NCBI RefSeq assembly: GCF_001442535.1
Contig: NZ_CP013141.1
Coordinates: forward strand, 2,825,574 to 2,889,573
Reading direction: 5' to 3'
DNA: 64,000 nt
DNA from: Lysobacter antibioticus
GTDB lineage: Bacteria; Pseudomonadota; Gammaproteobacteria; Xanthomonadales; Xanthomonadaceae
Each line of letters begins with the position of its first letter. Position 1 is the stretch's first letter. Shown piece by piece: positions 7,809 to 15,535 of this stretch. Position numbers and translations under genes: made by a program. The notes beneath the pieces were generated by a model. The model saw only the letters and a program-made list of their open reading frames with translations. It did not search any database and was not told the DNA's origin.

Positions 7809-9332
7809 ATGCACAAGCGAAGTTCGATTTTCCTAATTGTCGCCGCCCAATTTTTCATCGGACAGGCGCTCGCCCAGGCCGCTCTGACTCAGGACAACGG
7901 CGCTCCGGTCGGCGACAACCAGAACTCGCAGACGGCTGGGCCGGACGGGCCGGTTCTGCTTCAAGACGTGCACCTGATCCAGAAGCTGCAACGATTCGAT
8001 CGCGAGCGCATTCCGGAGCGTGTCGTCCATGCGAGGGGAACGGGCGCTCATGGACGGTTCGAGGTCACCGGCGACGTCAGCAAGTACACCAAGGCCAAGG
8101 TGTTGCAGCCGGGCGCGGTTACTCCAGTGTTCGTCCGCTTCTCGACCGTGATCCACGGCAATCACTCGCCGGAAACGCTGCGCGACCCGCGCGGGTTCGC
8201 GACGAAGTTCTACACCAAGGAAGGCAATTGGGACCTGGTCGGAAACAATCTTCCGGTGTTCTTCATCCGCGACGCGATCAAGTTTCCGGACATGGTGCAT
8301 TCGCTGAAGCCGAGCCCGGACACCAACCTGCAGGATCCGAACCGGTTCTTCGATTTCTTCTCGCATGTGCCCGAGGCCACGCATATGCTGACCCGGGCCT
8401 ATTCCGACTATGGAACCCCGCGCAGCTATCGCGAGATGGACGGCAGCAGCGTCCACGCCTACAAGCTGGTCAACGAGCGCGGCGAGTACGTCTATGCCAA
8501 GTTGCGCTGGGATAGCCGTCAAGGCGAGCACAATCTGACGGCGAAGCAGGCGGAGCAGGTTCAGGGCCGGGACTTCAATCACGCCACCAACGATCTGATC
8601 TCGTCGATCAAGCGCGGCGAGCATCCGCGATGGGACCTGTATATGCAGGTTCTCACGCCCGACCAGCTGGACGATTTCGACTTCGATCCGCTCGACCCGA
8701 CCAAAGTCTGGTCCGGCGTCCCCGAGGTCAAGGTCGGAACGATGGTGCTGGACCGGAACCCGGCGAACATCTTCCAGGAGACCGAGCAGTCGGCCTTCGC
8801 GCCCTCCAACCTGGTTCCCGGCATCGAGCCGTCCGAAGATCGATTGCTCCAGGGGCGCTTGTTCGCCTATGCCGATACTCAGTTGCATCGCGTCGGGACC
8901 AACGTGGCTCAGCTGCCGATCAATGCCCCCAAACTGCAGATCAACAGCAACAACCAAGACGGCGAATCGAATGCCGGAACGCGCACCGGAAGCGTGAACT
9001 ACGAGCCCTCGCGTCTCGCGCCGAAACCGCAGGACAGCAAGAACAAATACAGCGAGCTGCCTCTGTCCGGGACCACTCAGCAAAAGCGGATCGGCAAGAC
9101 GCTCAATTTTCGCCAGGCAGGAGAGTTTTATCGGTCGCTCTCCGCGACGGATAAGGGCAACTTGGTCGCGAATCTGGCTGGGGATCTCGGGCGCGTAAGC
9201 GACGACGTCGCGCGCTACACGATGCTCTCCTATTTTTACAAGGCCGACGCCGACTACGGCCAAGCGCTCGCCAAGGCGATGAAGGCCGACGCCGGCCGCG
9301 TGAAGTCCCTCGCCGATGCCCTGAGTGAATAA
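7809..9332 (+). CDS. katB: Periplasmic monofunctional haem catalase
   Basis: 507 residues, the size of small-subunit clade catalases, with a cleavable signal peptide (hydrophobic core to about residue 24, ending GQALAQA), so it acts in the periplasm. It decomposes hydrogen peroxide to water and oxygen. Seen directly: catalytic His74 in RVVHARGTGAHG, Asn147 in VGNNLPVFF, the FVRFST haem-pocket segment, and proximal haem-ligand Tyr354 in LFAYADTQLHRVG. The next gene is an exported ankyrin-repeat protein, the same order as katB-ankB in Pseudomonas aeruginosa, where AnkB is needed for full KatB activity. This context supports the gene symbol. Start ATG 7809 leads directly into the signal peptide. 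Confidence 0.93.
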   Translation: MHKRSSIFLIVAAQFFIGQALAQAALTQDNGAPVGDNQNSQTAGPDGPVLLQDVHLIQKLQRFDRERIPERVVHARGTGAHGRFEVTGDVSKYTKAKVLQPGAVTPVFVRFSTVIHGNHSPETLRDPRGFATKFYTKEGNWDLVGNNLPVFFIRDAIKFPDMVHSLKPSPDTNLQDPNRFFDFFSHVPEATHMLTRAYSDYGTPRSYREMDGSSVHAYKLVNERGEYVYAKLRWDSRQGEHNLTAKQAEQVQGRDFNHATNDLISSIKRGEHPRWDLYMQVLTPDQLDDFDFDPLDPTKVWSGVPEVKVGTMVLDRNPANIFQETEQSAFAPSNLVPGIEPSEDRLLQGRLFAYADTQLHRVGTNVAQLPINAPKLQINSNNQDGESNAGTRTGSVNYEPSRLAPKPQDSKNKYSELPLSGTTQQKRIGKTLNFRQAGEFYRSLSATDKGNLVANLAGDLGRVSDDVARYTMLSYFYKADADYGQALAKAMKADAGRVKSLADALSE

Positions 9333-9357
9333 AGCCCGGTCTTAAGTGGAGCATGCT

Positions 9358-9969
9358 ATGCGTCGAATTTTATGGGCAATGATGCTCCTGCTGGCTCTGC
9401 CGGCGCTCGCATTCGCAGCGGAGTCTGCCGACACGGTAAGGAAGTCCAGGCAGGAACTCACGGAGTATCTGTTCGAAGCGGCGCGAGTCGGAGACGCCGA
9501 TCTGATTCGTACCCTCGCGAAGAGCGGTGTGGATCTCGATGCTCGGAACGAAAAGGGGTTTACGCCCCTGATCCTGGCGACCTACCACGGGCGAGATGCC
9601 GCGGTTCAAGCGCTGTTGCAAGCGGGAGCCTCCCCCAATGTGGCCGATGGCGAGCGTGGTAATACGGCGTTGATGGGCGCTCTGTTCAGAGGCGTGGACG
9701 ACGCGGTTCGCCGGTTGTTGGACGATCCCCGTACGCAGGTCAATCAACGCAATAGCGCCGGTCAGACCGCGGCTATGTATGCCGCCCTGTTCTCGCGCGA
9801 CCAATGGCTGGACGCCTTGGCTAAGCGAGGTGCGGATTTTAGTTTGCAGGACGACTCCGGCGCCGATGCCGAGCAATTGGCTCGTCGGCAAGGCCGGAAC
9901 GAGCTTGCCGAACGTTTATCCGGCTTGGTCAAGGAGGGGCGGTCCGTAGAGGAGTCCGCGCAGCGATGA
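9358..9969 (+). CDS. ankB: Exported ankyrin-repeat protein, catalase partner
   Basis: 203 residues starting at ATG 9358, with TGGAG at 9347-9351; an in-frame GTG at 9346 would place the start over the ribosome site. A signal peptide (ILWAMMLLLALPALAFA) exports it. Three to four ankyrin repeats follow: LFEAARVGDADLIRTLAKSG, GFTPLILATYHGRDAAVQALLQAGAS, NTALMGALFRGVDDAVRRLL, GQTAAMYAALFSRDQWLDALAKRGAD. It begins 25 nt after the catalase stop, so the two form an operon. In P. aeruginosa the equivalent protein supports periplasmic KatB activity; the same role is inferred here. Confidence 0.88.
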   Translation: MRRILWAMMLLLALPALAFAAESADTVRKSRQELTEYLFEAARVGDADLIRTLAKSGVDLDARNEKGFTPLILATYHGRDAAVQALLQAGASPNVADGERGNTALMGALFRGVDDAVRRLLDDPRTQVNQRNSAGQTAAMYAALFSRDQWLDALAKRGADFSLQDDSGADAEQLARRQGRNELAERLSGLVKEGRSVEESAQR

Positions 9970-10453
9970 TCGGCATCTCCCAAAGCCTGGTGTCGCAAGG
10001 ACGCAAGCCCACACGGAGTTCGGTGACCGTATGAGGGGCAAGACAGATAGCCCGAACGGCGCCCCGCAGGGGGGCGCCGCAACACGGGGGGCGACGGGCG
10101 CGAAAGCGTCGAATCGTTCCTCGGTCGGGGCGGGGTCATCGACCAGCTCGCCCCTGGAGAGTTCGGCGAATCGGCTGGGAGGAGGAAGCGGAGAGCCGTG
10201 GTTTCGTAGTCGCTGCGCAGCGACGAGAGCCGATCCCGGTGTCCGCTACCGATGGCCACTGCCGTACCGAACGAGGGCCGCTTACCCGGAGCGGCGCAGG
10301 CTCGCTTGCCGCGGCGTACGGAAACTCCGATTGGTTGAGTACCTCAGATCGGCAGAGGCACGGCCTGCGCCGAAGCGAAACAACGAACAGTGGCTAAACA
10401 AACAGGGGATCCGGTGTGCCAGGACACCTTCCGATTCGAGTGAGAACCAAGAC
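9970..10453. other. Non-coding gap between ankB and the YcgJ-like gene
   Basis: About 480 bp. Apart from the GC-rich hairpin near its start, no gene is supported. An open frame continues upstream from the YcgJ-like gene through this gap, but its text is Arg/Ser/Pro-rich with no recognisable domain, and the signal peptide lies at the internal ATG 10454. Confidence 0.6.
10057..10079 (+). terminator. GC-rich hairpin after the katB-ankB operon
   Basis: Perfect 9-bp inverted repeat CGGCGCCCC / GGGGCGCCG with a 5-nt loop, about 90 nt after the ankB stop. There is no T-tract on either side, so it may be a weak or rho-assisted terminator or an mRNA-stabilising hairpin. Confidence 0.45.
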
Positions 10454-10822
10454 ATGAAGAAAATAGAGTTCACGACCTTTCTGTTGATCGTCTCCATTGC
10501 GACGTCGGCGCAAGCCGAGGGCAAGAACGCAGTGCGTTCGGCCGAGCCGGGCGTGCTTTGCGATCGCTACATATGCGCAAACAAAAAAGGGCTTTCGCAT
10601 GTGCTGACCGAGAAGCATAACGGTATGAGAACGGCGATGAATGCATTCGCCGATAAGGATATGGATACATCCGAGTTCACTTTCGCTAACGGAATTTTCT
10701 GCGATGTGAAGGAAAAGCTGTGCCGCAAGGATCGCTACTACGGGCCGAACGGGCAGCGCAGCGCGGTGTCCGTGGAATACACGGAGTTCCTGTTCGGAAA
10801 GCGTGACTCGTCGAGGCTATGA
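10454..10822 (+). CDS. YcgJ-family (Fels-1 prophage-protein-like) periplasmic protein
   Basis: 122 residues from ATG 10454. A signal peptide (IEFTTFLLIVSIATSAQA) is followed by a small Cys-containing domain: GVLCDRYICANKKGLSHVLTEK, FTFANGIFCDVKEKLCRKDRYYG. This Cys spacing and the GVLCD-YIC / FANG-FC pattern match the YcgJ/Fels1 family, small periplasmic proteins of unknown role. The stop overlaps the ATG of the superoxide dismutase gene (ATGA), so the two are translationally coupled. In Salmonella a member of this family is encoded together with SodC on the Fels-1 prophage, so the association with a periplasmic Cu/Zn dismutase recurs. The four cysteines suggest two disulfides. No metal site is obvious. 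Confidence 0.75.
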   Translation: MKKIEFTTFLLIVSIATSAQAEGKNAVRSAEPGVLCDRYICANKKGLSHVLTEKHNGMRTAMNAFADKDMDTSEFTFANGIFCDVKEKLCRKDRYYGPNGQRSAVSVEYTEFLFGKRDSSRL

Positions 10823-11433
10823 TTATGAGCAGCATCAAGGCGGCAGAGCGTAGATATGCGAGCATCGGCATGGCCCTTGCAGTAGGCCTGGCGATCTCTG
10901 CGTGCAGCAATGTCGGGAGACCATCGCGGTCGGGCGTTGGAGATGACGAGGAGATGCTCGCTAGGGTATCGCTGCGGCCCGCCTCGGGCAGTAGCGTCAA
11001 GGGGCGCCTTTCCGTTCTTCCTAAGGGACAGGCGATGGCCGTGATCGGAACCGTCACCGGTTTGACTGCCAGCGGCGTGCATGCGATCCACATCCATGAG
11101 AAAGGCGACTGCAGTGCGGACGACGCCAGCAGCGCCGGGGATCACTTCAACCCGTACGGCCATCAGCATGGCAGCGCGAAGAATGGCGAGCACCATGTGG
11201 GCGACATGGAGAATATCGTCGCTAACGACAAGGGAGAGGCCATCGTCAGGGCGCTCGTACATGGGGCCAGTGTCGGTGGCGGTGGCGTGAACGACATCAA
11301 CGGGCGAGCTTTGGTTATTCACGCGATGCCGGACGACTACGCCAGCCAGCCCAGCGGCAAAGCCGGCAAGCGGATAGCTTGCGGAGTGCTGGAGATGGCG
11401 CAGGTCGGAGCCAGGAATCCGGCATCGCGATAA
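10819..11433 (+). CDS. sodC: Cu/Zn superoxide dismutase, lipoprotein form
   Basis: 204 residues. It converts superoxide to hydrogen peroxide and oxygen in the periplasm. The N-terminus is a lipoprotein signal (VGLAISAC), so the mature protein should be lipid-anchored. Dismutase motifs are complete: HAIHIHEKGDC (Cu ligands and disulfide Cys), GDHFNPYGHQHG with the downstream HHVGDMENI (bridging and Zn ligands), VIHAMPDDY (last Cu His), and an active-site Arg/Cys in GKRIACGVLE. ATG 10819 overlaps the stop of the YcgJ-like gene; ATG 10825 is an alternative. With the catalase operon upstream it forms a periplasmic oxidant-defence block: SodC makes peroxide and KatB removes it. Confidence 0.92.
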   Translation: MIMSSIKAAERRYASIGMALAVGLAISACSNVGRPSRSGVGDDEEMLARVSLRPASGSSVKGRLSVLPKGQAMAVIGTVTGLTASGVHAIHIHEKGDCSADDASSAGDHFNPYGHQHGSAKNGEHHVGDMENIVANDKGEAIVRALVHGASVGGGGVNDINGRALVIHAMPDDYASQPSGKAGKRIACGVLEMAQVGARNPASR

Positions 11434-11693
11434 CAGGCGCTTTAAAACAGGCCAGGTCGCCCACGCAACGACTCGAGAGCCGACCCGCGATTGCATAGGT
11501 CGCGCCGATTACAGCGGCCGCGGAGCTGCCGCTCATCAGGTCTTACGGCCGACCATGCCGCTAACGATTACGCAGGCTACGGCCGCTTGCCCTTCGAACA
11601 AACCCAGTAAGGAGCGCCCATGGAAGCGCTCGCATGACGATCCAGTCGAATTCTCTGTGTTCCCCAGTCAACCTTCGAATGAGCGATTCCTCA

Positions 11694-12200
11694 ATGAATA
11701 CCGTTCTAACTACTTCTCTGGTCGTCGCTGCGATGGCGCTCTTGCCGGCTTCGATGCCGGCTGGAGCGCGCGCACCCAAGGGGGCGGCTTGTGCCCAGGT
11801 CACCGAGCTTCAGGTGGCGGCGTTGTTCAACCGCTGGAACGATTCGCTACGCACGGGCGATCCGGACAAAGTCCTTGCCAACTACGCCGAGGACGGCGTG
11901 CTGCTGGCGACACTGTCGAACGAGCCGCGTACCAGCCGCGCCGCCATGCGCGACTATTTCGTCAAGTTCCTGAAGTCCGAGCCGCAGGGAACGATCGACA
12001 AACGGGTCATCAAGATCGGCTGCAACGTGGCCCAGGACCTGGGCACTTACGCGTTCAAGTTCGCCGACGGAAGGACCGTGCATGCCCGCTATACCTATGT
12101 GTACGAGTGGCGCAACGGCAAGTGGCTGATCGCGCACCATCATTCCTCGGCCATGCCGGAGCCGGTGGGTGGCGCGGGCGGGACTAAACCGCGTCGATGA
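11694..12200 (+). CDS. Secreted SnoaL/DUF4440-like (SgcJ/EcaC family) protein
   Basis: 168 residues from ATG 11694 (ATG 11679 also possible). A signal peptide (TTSLVVAAMALLPASMPAGARA) precedes an NTF2-like cone domain: VTELQVAALFNRWNDSLRTGDPDKVLANYAEDGVLL, AMRDYFVKFLKSEPQG, and the terminal YTYVYEWRNGKWLIAHHHSSAMP typical of the CaMKII-association/SgcJ-EcaC group. Catalytic function in this family is mostly unknown. The position after sodC may be chance, because the 260-bp gap argues against one operon. Confidence 0.75.
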   Translation: MNTVLTTSLVVAAMALLPASMPAGARAPKGAACAQVTELQVAALFNRWNDSLRTGDPDKVLANYAEDGVLLATLSNEPRTSRAAMRDYFVKFLKSEPQGTIDKRVIKIGCNVAQDLGTYAFKFADGRTVHARYTYVYEWRNGKWLIAHHHSSAMPEPVGGAGGTKPRR

Positions 12201-12409
12201 CCGCGGCTATCGCCAACGCCGGCGCGTCGATCCGAATGGATGCGTGATAGGCCCGGAAGGATGCCGGGTGTGCCGGCTTTCAATAGGAAGGCCGCGGTGT
12301 TGCTCGGCTCGAACCGCCATTCTTGCGGGTGTTTGGAGCCGTTGTCGATCGCCAGGCGATCGCTGGTTCCGACGAATTTTCAGCGGCGCTGCTATGGGGC
12401 TCGTAAGCG

Positions 12410-12802
12410 CTAAGGGCCCGTGGGGGAAACGAAGCGTCGAAGATGATTGGCGAAGCTCGCTCGGACTCTGAATCGCCCGGGCTTTGGCAGGTATTTTGCT
12501 GCCATAGACCATGGCTTAGGCGGAGACGGCACGAGCATCATGGCGATCATTCTGCCTTGCGTGAGAAAAACGCTCACGGACGATGTCATGTCGGAGTCTT
12601 CGAGCGAAGGCACGTCGGACTCGGGCCGGCCGTCGACGGTATGAGTCGAGCTCCCGGGGTCTTCCCCCGGCGCCGCATGCCGGGCGTGGGGCGGCAGCGC
12701 GGGTGCCGGACCTGGAGGGGCGGGCTGCTCCGTCCCGCAAGCGGTCGAGCCAGCGAGCAGCAGCGGGGCTGCTGCGAACGTCCTGAATGCAGTGTCTGCC
12801 AT
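12410..12802 (-). CDS. Possible small lipoprotein (uncertain)
   Basis: 130-codon frame from ATG at 12802, beginning MADTAFRTFAAAPLLLAGST then ACGTEQPAPP, which resembles a lipoprotein leader followed by a Pro/Ala-rich linker. The first about 90 codons have the G/C-rich third positions normal here; the last 35 do not and read like random Arg/Pro text. It lies downstream of the subtilase gene on the same strand. There is no recognised domain and the ribosome site is unclear. It could be a shadow frame or a frameshifted gene. Confidence 0.3.
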   Translation of the reverse strand: MADTAFRTFAAAPLLLAGSTACGTEQPAPPGPAPALPPHARHAAPGEDPGSSTHTVDGRPESDVPSLEDSDMTSSVSVFLTQGRMIAMMLVPSPPKPWSMAAKYLPKPGRFRVRASFANHLRRFVSPTGP

Positions 12803-12871
12803 CGGTTGTCGTGAGCGGCTGCGCACGGTATGCGTTGCGCAGCCCCCGTGCGCGTTCGCTGCTTGGTTAGC

Positions 12872-12895
12872 GGCCACCCCGGCGAGGGGGTGGCC
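12872..12895 (-). terminator. Hairpin after the subtilase gene
   Basis: Inverted repeat GGCCACCCC / GGGGTGGCC located 20-43 nt beyond the subtilase stop on its own strand. No T-run follows, so termination efficiency is uncertain. Confidence 0.4.
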
Positions 12896-12914
12896 TTGGA
12901 GCGAGGTTGGCCCC

Positions 12915-14585
12915 TTACAACGGCTGCAGCGCCGGCCGCTCACGCGGGAATGCGTTGCACCAGTGGTTCAGATCCGTGGGCACGGGACCCCAGGCGGCAA
13001 CGTAAGTCGGGCTGCCGCAAACCACCGTACGGCCCGCGGCGGTGGCGCTCGCCACCACCTGAAGCAGGTACTCGCGATCCGTGCGCGGCAGCTGATAGCA
13101 GTCCGCGGGTCTGCCCTGCGTGGTAATGCAAGTGGCCTGGCCGGCGCCATCGACGGATACCAGCGTGTTGCGGTAGAGATACCACTGCTGTTGCGGCTGC
13201 GGCGCTACCGCATTGACGACGGCCTCGGCGTTGACGATGCCCGAGCCGATGCGATTGTTCGGGGCGACCGCGAAGGGCGTTGCATTGCCCGTAATCAGGG
13301 CTTCGATCTGCGCGGGAGTCCGGGCGTTATTGCCCGCCACCGACTGGGCCAGGGCCACCACGCCGGCAACGTGCGGCGCCGCCATCGAGGTCCCGTTATA
13401 GGAGGCATAGCTTGCCGCTCCGGGCAGGGTTACGCCGTTGTTGAGCGTCGAATAGATGTCGACCCCCGGGGCGGCAATATCCACGCCCGCGCCGAAATTG
13501 GAGAACCCGGCGGCGGTTCCAGCCTCGCCCGTGGCACCGACGGTGATGACGTTCGCACAGCTTGCGGGTTGAATGCCGGCGACATCCACCGAGTCGTTGC
13601 CGGCCGCTACGACAACCGTAGTGCCGCGTCCGACCGCGCTGTTGATCGCGTCCTGGTAGGCGCGAGAGCAGGCGCCGAAGCCGCGCAAGCTCATGTTGAT
13701 CACGTCGGCCGGATTCTGGTTGGCCGGCACGCCTGGAACATCGCCGCCCGAGGCCCAGATGATGGCATCGGCGATATCCGCGGTGGTGCCGCCGCAGCGG
13801 GCCAGCACGCGAATTGGAACGACCCTCGCATTGAATGCGGTTCCGGCAACGCCGGCCGCATTGTTGGTCGTGGCCGCGACGGTGCCGGCCACGTGCGTGC
13901 CGTGCCAGTCGGAGTTGCTGATACGGCAGAAATTCGCATCGTCGTTCCAATTACCCTGGTCGGCGGGATCCGCGTCACGCCCATTGCCGTCGCGCGCGGC
14001 CGCGGCATCGCTGACGAAGTCGTAGCCGGGAAGGACGTTGCCGTTCAAGTCCGGATGATTGGTAATGCCGGTGTCCAGAACCGCGACCACGGCGCCTTGT
14101 CCCGTCGCCCGATCCCATGCGCGTTGGGCGCGTATGCCGTTCGCGCCCGAGAATCCCCATTGGCGGCCAAAGTCGGTGTCGTTAGGGATCAGGGTGGGAT
14201 ACGCACGGGCGTTGACCTGCACGTACTCCACATCGGGGTTGGAGGCCAGCTGGCGCATGAGCGTTTCGGCTTGGACCCGGTCGAGCTTGTTGGAAGCTTT
14301 CAGCACGTCCGCCCCGATCGCCAGTCGACGGCTGTGGCTGAGCGCCGGCGAAGCGGCGCCGATCGCGTTCTTTCCCGCCTGGGCGAGCGAGCTCTTGAGC
14401 TTGCCGACGTCCGAACGTTGCGGACTGCCGGTTCGATACTTGACGATGAAACTGTCGTAGCGTTCTCCGCTTTCCAGACCCGAGGTGACCACCTGCCCGG
14501 CCAAGGCCGAACAGGGCGCGCTGAGCAGCGCGACAGCAATGAGGGAGGACAGACGGGTGTGGCTGAACTTGCTTAATCCGAGCAT
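12915..14585 (-). CDS. Secreted S8 (subtilisin-like) serine protease
   Basis: 556 residues from ATG 14585, chosen because AGGAG precedes it and the signal peptide SLIAVALLSAPCSALA follows at once; an in-frame ATG at 14723 adds 46 residues of nonsense. An inhibitor-I9-like propeptide (about 30-125) is followed by a complete subtilase domain: Asp171 in AVLDTGI, His228 in DWHGTHVAG, oxyanion Asn330 in VVAAGND, Ser400 in NGTSMAAPHVAG. A C-terminal extension of about 90 residues (after 470), with three to four Cys, is probably a prodomain or binding tail. Extracellular proteolysis, nutritional or predatory, is typical of Lysobacter. No secretion gene is adjacent; Sec plus type II secretion is assumed. 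Confidence 0.92.
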   Translation of the reverse strand: MLGLSKFSHTRLSSLIAVALLSAPCSALAGQVVTSGLESGERYDSFIVKYRTGSPQRSDVGKLKSSLAQAGKNAIGAASPALSHSRRLAIGADVLKASNKLDRVQAETLMRQLASNPDVEYVQVNARAYPTLIPNDTDFGRQWGFSGANGIRAQRAWDRATGQGAVVAVLDTGITNHPDLNGNVLPGYDFVSDAAAARDGNGRDADPADQGNWNDDANFCRISNSDWHGTHVAGTVAATTNNAAGVAGTAFNARVVPIRVLARCGGTTADIADAIIWASGGDVPGVPANQNPADVINMSLRGFGACSRAYQDAINSAVGRGTTVVVAAGNDSVDVAGIQPASCANVITVGATGEAGTAAGFSNFGAGVDIAAPGVDIYSTLNNGVTLPGAASYASYNGTSMAAPHVAGVVALAQSVAGNNARTPAQIEALITGNATPFAVAPNNRIGSGIVNAEAVVNAVAPQPQQQWYLYRNTLVSVDGAGQATCITTQGRPADCYQLPRTDREYLLQVVASATAAGRTVVCGSPTYVAAWGPVPTDLNHWCNAFPRERPALQPL

Positions 14586-14992
14586 GTGAATCTCCTGAGT
14601 TGGGTGGTATGTACAGCACGGCAACGGTGCTCCTGTGGCGGAGCGCGCTGAAATTGGCAAAACTCTTAGGACGCCGGGCTGGTTCATCGGCCATTTACGA
14701 ACGCGATGGATTCGTTGACGCACGCCGGCGCGAAGATGCCGGTGCGATCGGCGAAATGATTTCGTCGCGGCGTTCGATTGAGCCGATCCGGAGCGATGAT
14801 CGACGGGCGCGCGGTGATCCGCCGTGGCGCCGTGTGATCGCGAGTGGCCTCGATCTTATGCGGTTGCACGATCTTGACCGCGCGAATAATGCTTAATTAT
14901 TTGCCGGCTTCGCGCGAATCAGCGCGGACTCGGCGCGATGGAACGGCCGATCGGTAAGCCGTCGTCGGTGCCATCGAATCAACGATCGCGTT

Positions 14993-15047
14993 CCTGTCGG
15001 GTTCGCATGTGCGGCGGCCCACGCTGACAGAGGCGTGGGCCGACAGG
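14993..15047. repeat. Nested inverted repeat upstream of the collagenase gene
   Basis: Outer arms CCTGTCGG (14993-15000) and CCGACAGG (15040-15047), inner arms GGCCCACGC (15016-15024) and GCGTGGGCC (15033-15041) around an 8-nt loop. There is no poly-T. It could be a bidirectional terminator, a cruciform or an RNA structure in the collagenase leader. Confidence 0.6.
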
Positions 15048-15162
15048 AACTCGGAGACGTCGTTCGACTCCCTTCCGGTTCATCCGATGCAATGCGCCTT
15101 CGCACAGGCGTAATAGGGCCTTCCTGGCGCGTTCGATAACGTCGTTTTAGGCGGCGCGTCGG

Positions 15163-15253
15163 CTTAAGAATATTTCTGTACTAAGAATATTCCTAAGCCT
15201 AAGAATGTTCTTAGGACTAGGAACATTCCTAAGTCTGAGATTGTTTCCGTGTC
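15163..15253. repeat. Tandem array of about 18-bp near-palindromes
   Basis: Four clear units plus one degenerate unit with centres 17-18 bp apart: CTTAAGAATATTTCTGTA, CTAAGAATATTCCTAAG, CCTAAGAATGTTCTTAGG, ACTAGGAACATTCCTAAGT and a weaker CTGAGATTGTTTCCGTG. Unit 3 has 8-bp perfect arms around a 2-nt centre. The consensus is near TAAGAATRTTCYTAAG. A related half-unit (TAAGATTATTCCC) recurs near 15273. The patch is far more A/T-rich than its surroundings and lies about 280 bp before the collagenase start, so a cooperative operator array is one reading. Confidence 0.7.
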
Positions 15254-15535
15254 ACAGAACGACGCTGAAAATAAGATTATTCCCAATATTTTTCCCCTTG
15301 GTCGCGTGCCTAAATGCTTCCAGGCCATGGAGTCGCATCTGCATCTTGTGGGTGTTGGGGCAAGTCCCGGCAAAGTCATCGGTTCGATGGCAAATCCCCT
15401 CGATCGAGCTTCCAGTGGCTATAAGCCGGCAGTGATTGATAGCTGCCTCTGATGACGCACCGGCCGCGTCTGCTGTATGCCCGATCGGTATGGACGGCAG
15501 TCCGTGACGCCGGAACTGGTAAAGGGAGTTTTACG

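Larger units (their letters stand above)
14586..15535. other. Long non-coding region between divergent protease genes
   Basis: About 950 bp separating the divergently transcribed S8 and M9 protease genes. It holds a nested inverted repeat (14993-15047) and an A/T-rich tandem array of near-palindromes (15163-15253). No gene is supported: frames here read through repeats and lack recognisable proteins. It is likely the control region for both proteases. Confidence 0.6.

Noticed and set aside
10031..10453. N-terminal extension of the YcgJ-like protein from an upstream ATG
   Set aside because: The 141 extra residues are low-complexity and a clean signal peptide begins at ATG 10454.
12792..14576. 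594-codon plus-strand frame over the subtilase gene
   Set aside because: Opposite strand has a complete subtilase with all catalytic residues and a ribosome site; this frame has no recognisable protein features.
15163..15253. CRISPR array
   Set aside because: Units are contiguous near-palindromes of about 18 bp without spacers, and no cas genes are nearby.
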